Assembly: GCA_024628785.1 (NCBI GenBank)
Contig: CP102405.1
Location: 1,054,001-1,118,000 of the forward strand
DNA length: 64,000 bases
Direction of reading: 5' to 3'
Origin: Fusobacteria bacterium ZRK30
GTDB lineage: Bacteria; Fusobacteriota; Fusobacteriia; Fusobacteriales; Fusobacteriaceae
Shown here piece by piece: positions 42,554-51,590 of the stretch (positions within the stretch are counted from its first letter, which is position 1; each line of letters opens with the position of its first letter). A program made the translations under genes and the position numbers. Below the pieces are notes generated by a model. That model ran no database searches and was not told the origin of the DNA. It was given only the letters and a program-made list of their open reading frames with translations.

Positions 42554-43243
42554 ATGTCTGATATAATATTAAAGATAGAGAAATTGAACAAACGTTATAA
42601 GGATAAAAAAAGAGATATACAGATATTAAATGATTTGGATTTTGAGATAAATAGGGGAGAATTTGTTTCGGTACTTGGAAAATCCGGTTCAGGTAAAACT
42701 ACATTTTTAAATATGATCGGGATGCTGGATAGACCGGATTCCGGAGATGTTTATTATGCAGGTAAAAATGTAAGTGTGGCACATAGTTCAAAAATAGATC
42801 TTTTAAGAAATGAGATGCTGGGATTTATATTTCAATTTCATTATCTTTTACCGGAATTTTCAGCTCTTGAAAATGTTATGCTGCCAGGACTTATCGGGAA
42901 GAAAAAAAATCGGGAAGAAGTAAGGAAAAAAGCTGTAGAATTACTTACAGAGATGCAGTTAGGTGATAGGTTGGATCATAAACCTACTGAGCTTTCTGGA
43001 GGAGAAAAACAGAGAGTGGCTATAGCAAGGGCAATGATAAATGAACCTAAGATAATATTAGCTGATGAGCCGACAGGAAATCTAGATGAAGAAACTAGTG
43101 AGGTAATTCATGACCTCTTGAGAAAAATCTGCAGAGAGAAAAATCAAACTATAATAGTGGTAACTCATAGTACGGAATTAGCAAATATAACAGATAAAAG
43201 GTATCATCTGACCAAGGGAAAATTAGAGCTGGTAATTGATTAA
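42554..43243 (+). CDS. lolD: ABC transporter ATPase, LolD-like
   Basis: A 229-residue nucleotide-binding subunit. Walker A is GKSGSGKTTF, the Q-loop is FIFQFHYLLPEFSALENV, the signature is LSGGEKQRVAIARA and Walker B is IILADEPTGNLDE. The LLPEF(S/T)ALENV segment is typical of LolD. It powers the adjacent LolC/E-like permease. In this organism lipoproteins such as those at 1584 and 7007 would be clients. Confidence 0.88.
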   Translation: MSDIILKIEKLNKRYKDKKRDIQILNDLDFEINRGEFVSVLGKSGSGKTTFLNMIGMLDRPDSGDVYYAGKNVSVAHSSKIDLLRNEMLGFIFQFHYLLPEFSALENVMLPGLIGKKKNREEVRKKAVELLTEMQLGDRLDHKPTELSGGEKQRVAIARAMINEPKIILADEPTGNLDEETSEVIHDLLRKICREKNQTIIVVTHSTELANITDKRYHLTKGKLELVID

Positions 43244-43259
43244 CTAAAAATTTTGATTA

Positions 43260-43312
43260 CAAACTAAAATCTTATAATTACTTTATTGGAGTAATTATAA
43301 GTTTTTAGTTTG
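43260..43312. repeat. 22-bp inverted repeat between lolD and ptb
   Basis: CAAACTAAAA-CTTATAATTAC pairs with its mirror arm with a single mismatch around a nine-base loop. It lacks a clear trailing T tract, so it may be a weak terminator or an RNA-processing site. It ends 27 bp before ptb. Confidence 0.7.
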
Positions 43313-43338
43313 TATGAAATATAACCGAGGGGGGCAAG

Positions 43339-44244
43339 ATGAAAAATTTTGAAGAAATACTATCTAAAGCACAACAGCAAGGGGAAAAAAAAGTTATTTC
43401 TGTAGCTGTAGCTCAAGATAGGGAGGTTTTATTATCAGTTGAGGAAGCTAGAAAAAAAGGTGTTGTAGATGGAATATTAGTAGGAGACTCTGTCAAGATA
43501 GAAAAAGTGGCCGAGGAACTGAACATAGACCTGTCTAACTACAGAGTTATCCACAAAACAGATGATGTAGAAGCTGCCAGACAAGCTGTAATAGAGGTAT
43601 CTAGTGGAAGAGCAGATATGTTGATGAAGGGGCTAGTTGATACAAGTGTGGTTTTGAAAGCTGCATTAGACAGAGAAGTTGGTCTTAGAGGAGATGGGAT
43701 ACTGTCTCATGTTGCTGTATTTGAAATTGAAAACTATGACAGATTATTTTTTATTACAGATGCAGCTATGAATATAGCTCCAGATGTGGAAGCTAAGAAA
43801 AAAATAATAGATAATTCTGTAAAGGTAGCTCGTGCTTTGGAGATAGAGGTTCCAAAGGTGGCTTGTATTTGTGCTAAGGAAAAAATGAATCAAAAAATGC
43901 CGGATACAGTGGCTGCACATGAACTGGAAGAGATGAGCAAAAGGGGAGAGATAGAAAATTGTATAGTAGGAGGACCTTTTGCACTGGATAATGCTGTGTC
44001 AATAGAGGCTGCTAAACATAAGGGGATCGATCATGAAGTAGCTGGGATGGCAGATATTTTATTGGCTCCGGATATCGAAGGCGGGAATATCCTATATAAA
44101 TCTATATCTTACTTTGCAAGATCTAAGGGAGCAGGATTGATAGTAGGAGCTACAGCTCCAATTATTCTTACTTCTAGAGCAGACAGTGAAGAAACTAAGT
44201 TAAATTCTATAATATTAGGAGCAATGACAGCAGGAAAATTATAA
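43339..44244 (+). CDS. ptb: Phosphate butyryltransferase
   Basis: A 301-residue enzyme that converts butyryl-CoA and phosphate to butyryl phosphate. It belongs to the PTA_PTB family: [60 protein letters not shown] and [28 protein letters not shown] precedes ATG. Butyrate kinase follows after 32 bp, making the classic ptb-buk pair for ATP from butyrate formation. Confidence 0.95.
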   Translation: MKNFEEILSKAQQQGEKKVISVAVAQDREVLLSVEEARKKGVVDGILVGDSVKIEKVAEELNIDLSNYRVIHKTDDVEAARQAVIEVSSGRADMLMKGLVDTSVVLKAALDREVGLRGDGILSHVAVFEIENYDRLFFITDAAMNIAPDVEAKKKIIDNSVKVARALEIEVPKVACICAKEKMNQKMPDTVAAHELEEMSKRGEIENCIVGGPFALDNAVSIEAAKHKGIDHEVAGMADILLAPDIEGGNILYKSISYFARSKGAGLIVGATAPIILTSRADSEETKLNSIILGAMTAGKL

Positions 44245-44276
44245 ATTTATATATGGTCCATAGGGGGGATAAAGAA

Positions 44277-45344
44277 ATGAGTTACAAAATATTAGCAATT
44301 AATCCAGGGTCTACATCTACAAAGATAGCGATCTATGAAAATGAAAAGGAGATCTTTGAAAAAACTCTGAGACATACTAATGAGGAGTTAGCACCATTTG
44401 AAAATATTTCAGATCAATTGGAGTTTAGAAGGGAAGTTATCTTAGATGCGGTATCTGAATCAGGGATAAAAATCGAAGAATTAGCAGCTATTGTAGGTAG
44501 AGGCGGATTGTTAAAGCCAATTGCTGGTGGAACTTATGAAGTAAATGAAGATATGCTGGCAGATTTAAAGGTTGGAGTATTGGGAGAACACGCTTCAAAC
44601 TTAGGTGGGAGGATAGCTCATGAGATAGCTTCTACGATCTCAAAACCTTCGTACATTGTAGACCCTGTAGTGGTAGACGAGTTAGATGAAGTAGCCAGAG
44701 TATCTGGTATTCCTGAATTGGAAAGAAAGAGTATTTTCCATGCATTGAATCAAAAAGCAGTAGCCAGAAGAGCTGCTAAAGAGATGGGTAAATCTTATGA
44801 TGAGTTAAACTTAATTGTTGTACATCTTGGAGGGGGAATCAGTGTAGGAGCTCATTCAAATGGTAGAGTTATAGATGTAAATAATGCACTGGATGGAGAT
44901 GGACCATTCTCACCTGAAAGATCAGGACAACTTCCTATTGGAGATTTGTTAAAGATGGCTACAAGCGGTAAATATGATATGGACTTTATAAAAAAAAGAA
45001 TCAAAGGAAATGGTGGGGTAGTAGCATATTTAAACACCAATGACATGAAAGAAGTTACTGATAATGCTGAAAACGGAGATGAGAAATCAAGCCTGATTGT
45101 AAAAGCTATGGGATACCAGGTAGCTAAAGAGGTAGGAGCTATGGCTGCTGTACTTTCTGGGAAGGTAGATGCAATAATCTTAACTGGAGGAATCGCTTAT
45201 TCTAAGAAAATAGTAGGAGATATCACAGACAGAGTTTCATTTATAGGAGAGGTAAAGGTGTATCCTGGAGAAGATGAGATGCTGGCTTTGGCTGAAGGTG
45301 GTTTAAGGGTATTGACAGGGGAAGAATCTCCTAAGAAATACTAA
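44277..45344 (+). CDS. buk: Butyrate kinase
   Basis: ATG 44277 is set by AGGGGGG; an ATG-like start 8 codons earlier lacks an RBS. The 355-residue protein belongs to the acetokinase family: [19 protein letters not shown], a [29 protein letters not shown] segment, [11 protein letters not shown] and ILTGGIAYS. It transfers phosphate from butyryl phosphate to ADP. Together with ptb it points to a fermentative, butyrate-producing metabolism. Confidence 0.96.
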   Translation: MSYKILAINPGSTSTKIAIYENEKEIFEKTLRHTNEELAPFENISDQLEFRREVILDAVSESGIKIEELAAIVGRGGLLKPIAGGTYEVNEDMLADLKVGVLGEHASNLGGRIAHEIASTISKPSYIVDPVVVDELDEVARVSGIPELERKSIFHALNQKAVARRAAKEMGKSYDELNLIVVHLGGGISVGAHSNGRVIDVNNALDGDGPFSPERSGQLPIGDLLKMATSGKYDMDFIKKRIKGNGGVVAYLNTNDMKEVTDNAENGDEKSSLIVKAMGYQVAKEVGAMAAVLSGKVDAIILTGGIAYSKKIVGDITDRVSFIGEVKVYPGEDEMLALAEGGLRVLTGEESPKKY

Positions 45345-45364
45345 TATATATAATTTATCAGAAA

Positions 45365-45396
45365 AAGGGTTCCCATAATGGGAGCCCTTACTTTTA
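45365..45396 (+). terminator. ptb-buk terminator
   Basis: AAGGGTTCCCA pairs with TGGGAGCCCTT around TAA, with one G-U pair, then CTTTT. The rest of the gap to 45663 is AT-rich. It contains a weak dyad (AATGTGA/TTACATT, 45523-45538) and a possible TATACT -10 near 45595. Confidence 0.8.
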
Positions 45397-45663
45397 TAGT
45401 TTGATAAATTAAACTTGTAAGGGGCATCACCAAGTTTCCTAATTGATAAAAGTAACACTAAGGGATCTAAAAAAATTAGGAAATATAAAAAAATAAAAAT
45501 CTAGATCATGCCTATCTGAATGTGATGTTACATTGCTTATTTTTATATAGAAATTTATTTTTTTAAATTAAAGTAGGAAAATCAAAAAAATGAGGTATAC
45601 TTAAATTAAGAGGAACAGCTAAAACCTCTGAATACATAATTTCTAATAAAGGAAGTGAAGTCT

Positions 45664-46209
45664 ATGAGAATGATTATAAGCGGGAGACATTTAGAAGTTA
45701 CACCAGGAATAAGAGCGCATGCTGAGAAAAAAATAGGGAAAATTAAAAAATATTTTGATCAAATAGCGGAGGTGTATATCACTCTTTCAGCACAACACGT
45801 AAAAACAGGGAAGGTTCATACAGCAGATGTATTAGTTTATGTAAATGGTTCTAAAATAAAAGCTACAGTAGAAGAGATAGATCTATATGCTGCAATTGAT
45901 GAGGTAGTAGATGTACTTGAAAAACAACTGACTAAACATAAAGAAAAATTAAGAGACAATAAACATGCTAAAGCTCTTAAGAAATTTGATTATAATGCTG
46001 AAACTGGAAATATAACAAGGGAAAAGACAAGTAGGATCATCCCTACTAAGATAATGGCTAAGCCTATGGAAATAGGAGAGGCTATCTTACAGATGGAAAC
46101 TATGGGTAAAAAATTCTACATATTTATGAATGCTGAAACAGAGGAATTAAATGTAGTATATAAAAGAAGAGACGGAGATTACAGCCACGTAGAAGCTGGA
46201 TGGGAATAG
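45664..46209 (+). CDS. hpf: Ribosome hibernation promoting factor, long form
   Basis: ATG 45664 follows AAAGGAAG; a GTG at 45655 overlaps the RBS. The 181-residue protein has the N-terminal S30AE/YfiA domain (MIISGRHLEVTPGIRAHAEKKIGK, IDLYAAIDEVVDVLEKQL) and a C-terminal dimerisation domain (VYKRRDGDYSHVEAG). The long form pairs 70S ribosomes into inactive 100S dimers in stationary phase. Confidence 0.95.
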   Translation: MRMIISGRHLEVTPGIRAHAEKKIGKIKKYFDQIAEVYITLSAQHVKTGKVHTADVLVYVNGSKIKATVEEIDLYAAIDEVVDVLEKQLTKHKEKLRDNKHAKALKKFDYNAETGNITREKTSRIIPTKIMAKPMEIGEAILQMETMGKKFYIFMNAETEELNVVYKRRDGDYSHVEAGWE

Positions 46210-46216
46210 GAATAAC

Positions 46217-46254
46217 TGAAAAGGGGTTAATCATACCGATTAACTCCTTTTTTT
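46217..46254 (+). terminator. hpf terminator
   Basis: AAAAGGGGTTAATC pairs with GATTAACTCCTTTT around ATACC, followed by T runs. Confidence 0.88.
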
Positions 46255-46364
46255 CTTGTTTTTATCACTGTAAATAAACCCCAAATCATGGTATATTTTG
46301 ATGTGTTATAAATATTTAAAGAAAAAATAATTTTTAATTTCGCTATATGCGATGGGGGGAAAAG

Positions 46365-47858
46365 ATGAAAACACATAAAAATCTAATGGTTCAGGGAACA
46401 GCATCATCAGTGGGGAAGAGTTTGATAACTACTGCATTATGCAGATTGATATATAAGAAGGGGTATAGTGTTTGTCCGTTTAAATCACAAAATATGGCGC
46501 TTAATTCATATATAACTGAAAATGGACTGGAAATGGGAAGAGCCCAAGTGGTACAGGCAGAGGCTTGTGGAATAAAACCTGAGGTATATATGAACCCAAT
46601 ATTATTAAAGCCTACCAGTAACAGAAAATCCCAGGTGATTTTAAATGGAAGAGTTGTAGAGAATATGGGGGCTGTGAAATATTCAGAGTATAAGGAAGGT
46701 CTGAAAAAAGAGATCTTAAAAAATTATGATTATATAAAGTCAAACTATGATATATCTATAATTGAAGGTGCAGGAAGCCCGGTAGAGATCAACCTTACAA
46801 AGGGAGATATAGTAAATATGGGAATGGCCCATATGGCAGATTCACCTGTAATCTTAGTGGCAGATATAGACAGGGGGGGAGTATTTGCAAGTGTAGTAGG
46901 GACTATGACACTTTTTACTCCTGAAGAGAGAGCTAGAGTAAAGGGGATAGTTATAAATAAATTCAGAGGTGATGTGAAGATATTGGAACCTGGACTCAGA
47001 CAGTTAGAAGAAATTATAGGAGTACCTGTTTTAGGAGTAGTACCCCATACAAAATTAGATATAGAGGATGAAGACGGAGTAACCGATAAATTTAAAAGAA
47101 AAACTATAGATAAAGATATAAGAATATCCGTGGTAAAATTAAAACATATGTCTAATTTTACAGATCTAGATGCCTTTAACCTCTATGAAGATGTATCTAT
47201 AAAATATGTAGACAGGGCAGAGGATCTAGGAGATGAAGATATGATAATTATTCCTGGATCTAAAAGTACGATAGATGATTTAAAAGAACTAAAAGAGATG
47301 GGGATAGCAGAAAAGGTAGTTAAATTATCTAAGAGCGGAACTATAATATTTGGGATCTGTGGCGGATATCAAATGCTGGGAGGGAAAATAGAGGACCCCC
47401 AGAAATTAGAGGGAGATGTCAGTGAAATATCTGGATTGGGACTACTAGATCTTACTACTACCATGGAAAAATCAAAAAATACCCTTCAATATAATGGTGA
47501 AATATTAACAGATGAGGGGTTGTTTGAGGGGCTTTATGGTAAACCGATAAAGGGATATGAGATCCACCAGGGTATAACTAATGGTGAGGAAAAAGGAATA
47601 TTTTTAGATGGGGAAAGATACATAAACGGAGTTATAAAAAACAATATAATCGGGTGTTATATCCATGGAATTTTTGATAATACAGAATTTACTCGTGGTT
47701 TTTTAAATAATATAAGAGCACAAAAAGGCTTAGATGGAATAGATGCTACAACTACTTTTGAGGAGTTTAAAGAAAAAGAGTATGATAAATTAGCTAAAGT
47801 TGTAGAAGAATCCTTGGATATGGAAAAATTATACGAGATAATTGGAGTATCCCGTTAA
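46365..47858 (+). CDS. cobQ: Cobyric acid synthase
   Basis: ATG 46365 follows GGGGGG. The 497-residue glutamine amidotransferase amidates adenosylcobyrinic a,c-diamide to cobyric acid. The N-terminal DTBS-like ATPase domain has MVQGTASSVGKSLITTALCR, PFKSQNMALNSYIT and EGAGSPVEIN. The C-terminal GATase domain has IIFGICGGYQMLGG with the nucleophile Cys, and a late YIHGIFDN. It opens the cobalamin block. No B12 box or riboswitch fits in the 110-bp leader. Confidence 0.97.
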   Translation: MKTHKNLMVQGTASSVGKSLITTALCRLIYKKGYSVCPFKSQNMALNSYITENGLEMGRAQVVQAEACGIKPEVYMNPILLKPTSNRKSQVILNGRVVENMGAVKYSEYKEGLKKEILKNYDYIKSNYDISIIEGAGSPVEINLTKGDIVNMGMAHMADSPVILVADIDRGGVFASVVGTMTLFTPEERARVKGIVINKFRGDVKILEPGLRQLEEIIGVPVLGVVPHTKLDIEDEDGVTDKFKRKTIDKDIRISVVKLKHMSNFTDLDAFNLYEDVSIKYVDRAEDLGDEDMIIIPGSKSTIDDLKELKEMGIAEKVVKLSKSGTIIFGICGGYQMLGGKIEDPQKLEGDVSEISGLGLLDLTTTMEKSKNTLQYNGEILTDEGLFEGLYGKPIKGYEIHQGITNGEEKGIFLDGERYINGVIKNNIIGCYIHGIFDNTEFTRGFLNNIRAQKGLDGIDATTTFEEFKEKEYDKLAKVVEESLDMEKLYEIIGVSR

Positions 47859-47937
47859 TTGAAATGTCAGTCTATAAGTGATATACTTAAACTAAGGCTA
47901 TAATCTTTAGGTTTTGCAAAGGCACACAGGGGGAACA

Positions 47938-48492
47938 ATGGGAAAAATTATATATATAACAGGGGGAGCCAGAAGCGGGAAGAGTACTCTAGCTGAAAGT
48001 ATAGCTCTGAATAATTATAAAACGAGAACATATCTTGCAACAGCGATTCCGTATGATGATGAGATGGTAGACAGGATAGATAAGCATCTGATTCAAAGGG
48101 GAGAAGACTGGGAGACGGTAGAAGGGTATAAAGATATATCAAAACTCTTAGAAGGCAGGATGGAAAGTGAAGTGGTCCTTTTAGACTGCCTGACTAATAT
48201 GGTAAGTAATCTTCTTTTGGATAACCATGTGGACTGGGACATGGTGACTCCTTCAGAGGTGAATGAGATGGAGGATAAAATAATCTTAGAGATAGATAAC
48301 CTCTTGGAGTGTATAAGTTCGCATAGGGGAGATTTTATAATTGTCAGCAATGAACTGGGAATGGGGCTGGTACCGCCATACCCGTTGGGAAGATATTTTA
48401 GGGACATTTCAGGCAGGATAAATCAAAGGATCGCTGGAGAAAGCCGTGAAGCTTATATGGTGGTTTCAGGACTTAAAGTTAAATTAAAATAG
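47938..48492 (+). CDS. cobU: Adenosylcobinamide kinase / guanylyltransferase
   Basis: ATG 47938 follows AGGGGGAA. The 184-residue bifunctional enzyme has P-loop ITGGARSGKSTLAESIA, VLLDCLTNMVSNLL, IVSNELGMGLVPPYPLGRYFRDISGRINQRIA: the standard CobU pattern. It phosphorylates adenosylcobinamide and adds GMP to form AdoCbi-GDP, the substrate of CobS encoded next. Confidence 0.96.
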   Translation: MGKIIYITGGARSGKSTLAESIALNNYKTRTYLATAIPYDDEMVDRIDKHLIQRGEDWETVEGYKDISKLLEGRMESEVVLLDCLTNMVSNLLLDNHVDWDMVTPSEVNEMEDKIILEIDNLLECISSHRGDFIIVSNELGMGLVPPYPLGRYFRDISGRINQRIAGESREAYMVVSGLKVKLK

Positions 48493-48513
48493 AGAATTAA
48501 TAGGAGGAATGTG

Positions 48514-49251
48514 ATGAAGGGATTTTTACTTCTTTTACAGTTTATGACGAGAATACCTACTCCAAAAATGGAGTATGAACCAAAAAAATTAGGGAAGGCT
48601 ATGAAGTTTTTCCCGGTAGTTGGAATGATAATAGGTGCAATTTTATATTATTCATTTATAGTTTTAAATCAATTTTTTGACAGTCCAGAGGTAATAGCAA
48701 TACTAATAATATTAATAGATATAGTACTTACAGGTGGACTACATCTAGATGGTTTAGCAGATACATTTGATGGAATATTTAGTTATAGAAGTAAAAAACG
48801 TATGTTAGAGATAATGAAAGACTCTAGAATTGGAAGTAATGGAGCGCTATCTTTAATAATTTATTTTGCTTTGAAGGGAACACTTCTAAAAGAGGTTATA
48901 TCGGTAGATGAATCACCTTATTTTTTACTTGTAATGCCTGTAATAGCAAGATTTAACAGTACTTTAAACTGTGGGGTAGGAAAATATGCCAGACCTAGCG
49001 GAATGGGGAAACATATAGTAGAGGAAACAAATATGATAGGTGTGATGATATCATTCGCTATAACAGCTGCTTTTTCATATTATTTTATAGGAATAACAGG
49101 GATATACGCTCTTATAGTAGTTAGTATCTTAGGAATATACTTTGCTAAATTAATGGAAAGAAAGATCGGCGGGATAACAGGAGACACCCTTGGTGCTGTA
49201 GTTGAGATGTCAACAATAATAGTACTTCTGGTTGGAGCTATAAATGGGTAA
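48514..49251 (+). CDS. cobS: Adenosylcobinamide-GDP ribazoletransferase (cobalamin synthase)
   Basis: ATG 48514 with AGGAGG six bases upstream; a GTG directly before it is possible. The 245-residue integral membrane protein starts LLLQFMTRIPTPKMEY. It has the metal motif GGLHLDGLADTFDGIF and KDSRIGSNGALSLI, as in CobS. It joins AdoCbi-GDP and alpha-ribazole phosphate at the inner membrane. It overlaps cobC by eight bases. Confidence 0.96.
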   Translation: MKGFLLLLQFMTRIPTPKMEYEPKKLGKAMKFFPVVGMIIGAILYYSFIVLNQFFDSPEVIAILIILIDIVLTGGLHLDGLADTFDGIFSYRSKKRMLEIMKDSRIGSNGALSLIIYFALKGTLLKEVISVDESPYFLLVMPVIARFNSTLNCGVGKYARPSGMGKHIVEETNMIGVMISFAITAAFSYYFIGITGIYALIVVSILGIYFAKLMERKIGGITGDTLGAVVEMSTIIVLLVGAING

Positions 49252-49846
49252 ATTAGTTTTAGTAAGACATGGAGAGAGTGAACTAAATAAAGAGAATATT
49301 TTTTTTGGGCATTTGGATCCTAAACTTACAGAAAAAGGACAGGATCAGGCTCTGAAAACAAAGGAGATATTATCTGGTGCAGAGTATAAAGAGATCTATA
49401 GCAGTCCGTTAAAAAGAGCGGCACAAACAGCTGAAATAATAAATATAAAAAAATATAATCTGAATTTTGTTGAGGAGCTGAAGGAACTAAATTTTGGGAT
49501 TTTAGAGGGCCTTACATATGAAGAAATACTGGAAAAGCACCCTGAAGATGCTGTGGAATGGAAAGAAAACTGGCAGACATATGACTATAAAACAGGAGAA
49601 AGTGTCCAGCAATTACAGGAAAGATGTGTGAATTTTGTAGAATCACTGGATCTATCCAATGGGAATGTAGTAGCAGTGTGTCATTGGGGAGTAATCAATT
49701 GTATCTTAAGTTATTATTTTTCCGGGGGGTTGAATGGATACTGGAAATTTGCTCCTAATTATGCCGGAATAATAGTTATAGAATTTACAGATGGATATCC
49801 AATCTTAAAGGGGATTAATATAGGAGATGTCGATGGAATTATATAA
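49244..49846 (+). CDS. cobC: Alpha-ribazole phosphatase (histidine phosphatase family)
   Basis: A 200-residue protein with LVLVRHGESELNKENIFFGHLDPKLT, SSPLKRAAQTAEI, ELNFGILEGLTYEEI and VCHWGVINCIL: the histidine phosphatase core. Its place between cobS and cobT, overlapping both, identifies it as CobC, which removes the 5' phosphate of adenosylcobalamin phosphate or alpha-ribazole phosphate. Confidence 0.92.
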   Translation: MGKLVLVRHGESELNKENIFFGHLDPKLTEKGQDQALKTKEILSGAEYKEIYSSPLKRAAQTAEIINIKKYNLNFVEELKELNFGILEGLTYEEILEKHPEDAVEWKENWQTYDYKTGESVQQLQERCVNFVESLDLSNGNVVAVCHWGVINCILSYYFSGGLNGYWKFAPNYAGIIVIEFTDGYPILKGINIGDVDGII

Positions 49847-50882
49847 GGCAACATTAAAGAGGATAAAACCTTTGAATACTGAGGTAGCTGTAGAGGCTAA
49901 GAAAATATTGGATGAAAAGATGAAACCTTTAGGCAGTCTGGGGAAATTAGAAGAACTGGCTATTCAGATCTCTGGGATAACCGGAAAACTGGATAATACT
50001 ATTTTAAAAAAATTACACCTGGTGGCTTCGGCAGACAATGGAATAGTGGAAGAAGGAGTCTCCTCTTGTCCTATTGAATATACCAAGATTGTTTCTGAAG
50101 CGATGTTGTCCAAGGTAGCTGCTATTGGAATTTTATGTGACACACTGGATGTTGATTTTAAATTAATAGACATAGGGATAGCAGGAGAGATAGACAGAAA
50201 ATACACAAATTTATACAGAAAAAATATAAAAAAGGGTACCAATAATTTTGTGTATGAGCCGGCTATGACCTATGATGAGTGTATAAAAGCTATAGAAGTA
50301 GGTATATCTATTGTAGAAGAAAACCTGGATTATGATATATTCTCCAATGGAGAGATGGGGATAGGAAACACTACTACAAGCAGTGCTATCCTTTATGCAT
50401 TGACAGGAGAAAATTTAGATCTGATTGTGGGCCGTGGCGGCGGATTGAGTGATCAGGGACTTATGAAGAAAAAAAAGGTGATAAAGGATGCTGTAGAAAA
50501 ATACAACCTCTTTGAAAATGATCCTATAGAGATCTTACGATGTGTAGGAGGGCTGGATATTGCCTGTATGGCAGGTATCTACCTTGGGTGTGCATCTAAT
50601 TCGAAACCAATATTGATCGATGGATTTATATCTAGTGTGGCAGCGTTGGTCGCTCAAAAGATAGCTCCTGATACGGTGGAGTATATGATAGCTACCCATA
50701 GAAGTGAGGAGCCGGGAATGGCAATTATAAGTAAAACTTTGGGAAGAAAAACATTTTTAGATATGAATATGAGGCTGGGAGAGGGAACAGGGGCAGTCCT
50801 TGCCTATCCAATAGTAACCTCGGCTTTAGAGGTAATGAAAAGGATGAAAACTCCAAAGGAAGTTTATAAAATCTTAGGATAG
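49833..50882 (+). CDS. cobT: Nicotinate-nucleotide:dimethylbenzimidazole phosphoribosyltransferase
   Basis: ATG 49833 is preferred over 49827 because GGAG then has six bases of spacing. The 349-residue enzyme has KPLGSLGKLEELAIQI, ASADNGIVEEGVSSCP, GEMGIGNTTTSSAI and HRSEEPGMAII, all CobT marks. It makes alpha-ribazole phosphate for the lower ligand of B12. It overlaps the end of cobC by 14 bp. Early corrin ring genes are not in the window. Confidence 0.96.
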   Translation: MELYKATLKRIKPLNTEVAVEAKKILDEKMKPLGSLGKLEELAIQISGITGKLDNTILKKLHLVASADNGIVEEGVSSCPIEYTKIVSEAMLSKVAAIGILCDTLDVDFKLIDIGIAGEIDRKYTNLYRKNIKKGTNNFVYEPAMTYDECIKAIEVGISIVEENLDYDIFSNGEMGIGNTTTSSAILYALTGENLDLIVGRGGGLSDQGLMKKKKVIKDAVEKYNLFENDPIEILRCVGGLDIACMAGIYLGCASNSKPILIDGFISSVAALVAQKIAPDTVEYMIATHRSEEPGMAIISKTLGRKTFLDMNMRLGEGTGAVLAYPIVTSALEVMKRMKTPKEVYKILG

Positions 50883-50895
50883 CAGGGGGAGTGTC

Positions 50896-51579
50896 GTGAA
50901 AGCTAAAGAACATTCAGGGCATAGAGACAGAATTAAATCTAAAATTTTAAAGAATGGTTTAGATGGATTTTTAGACTATGAAATTTTAGAAGCACTATTA
51001 TTTTATACCATCCCAATGAAAGACACCAAGGAATCAGCTAAGAAGCTTTTAAATGAATTTAAAACTTTAGAAAGGGTTTTGAGTGCGTCTAAAGATGAGA
51101 TATTATCGTTAAAAATAAAAGGGATAACCGAAAATACCTGTATTTATTTTAGACTCCTACACGATTTAAATAAAAAATTATACAAGGAAAAATTCAGGGA
51201 ACAGATTGTTTTAAACTCTGTAGAAGCTGCATATGATTATTTAAAAAGCAGTATAGGACTCTTGGAGAAGGAAGTTTTTAAAATTATATTTTTAAGTGCT
51301 GATAACAAATATTTAGGAGATGAAATTATATTTTTAGGAACAATAGACAGAAGTCAGATATATCCCCGGGAGATAGTGAAATGTGTGTTGAAATATAATG
51401 CAAAATCAGTTATATTTTCCCATAATCATCCTTCAGGGAATCCAAAACCATCTCAGGCGGATCTTGAGATAACCAAAAAGTTAAAAAAAATACTAGAACC
51501 TTTAGAAGTGAGGGTTTTAGATCATATAATTATAACCCCGGAAAAATATTATAGTTTTTCAGAAGAGGGGATTATATAG
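50896..51579 (+). CDS. radC: RadC/JAMM-domain protein
   Basis: A 227-residue protein with N-terminal helix-hairpin-helix region (HRDRIKSKILKNGLDGFLDYEILEALLF) and a C-terminal JAMM metalloprotease-like domain with SHNHPSGNPKPSQAD. Despite the name, RadC's role in repair is not proven; the JAMM residues suggest a peptidase or nuclease-like activity. The start is GTG with AGGGGGAG upstream. It follows cobT by 13 bp. Confidence 0.93.
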   Translation: MKAKEHSGHRDRIKSKILKNGLDGFLDYEILEALLFYTIPMKDTKESAKKLLNEFKTLERVLSASKDEILSLKIKGITENTCIYFRLLHDLNKKLYKEKFREQIVLNSVEAAYDYLKSSIGLLEKEVFKIIFLSADNKYLGDEIIFLGTIDRSQIYPREIVKCVLKYNAKSVIFSHNHPSGNPKPSQADLEITKKLKKILEPLEVRVLDHIIITPEKYYSFSEEGII

Positions 51580-51590
51580 AGGAGGCTACA

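Noticed and set aside
45523..45538. CRP/FNR-like dyad AATGTGA/TTACATT upstream of hpf
   Set aside because: Half-sites are imperfect (GA against TA), no promoter could be placed relative to it, and similar AT-rich partial dyads are common in the spacers.
46254..46364. Cobalamin riboswitch before cobQ
   Set aside because: Only ~110 bp is available and no B12 box (GCCACTG-like) is present; the element is normally about 200 nt.
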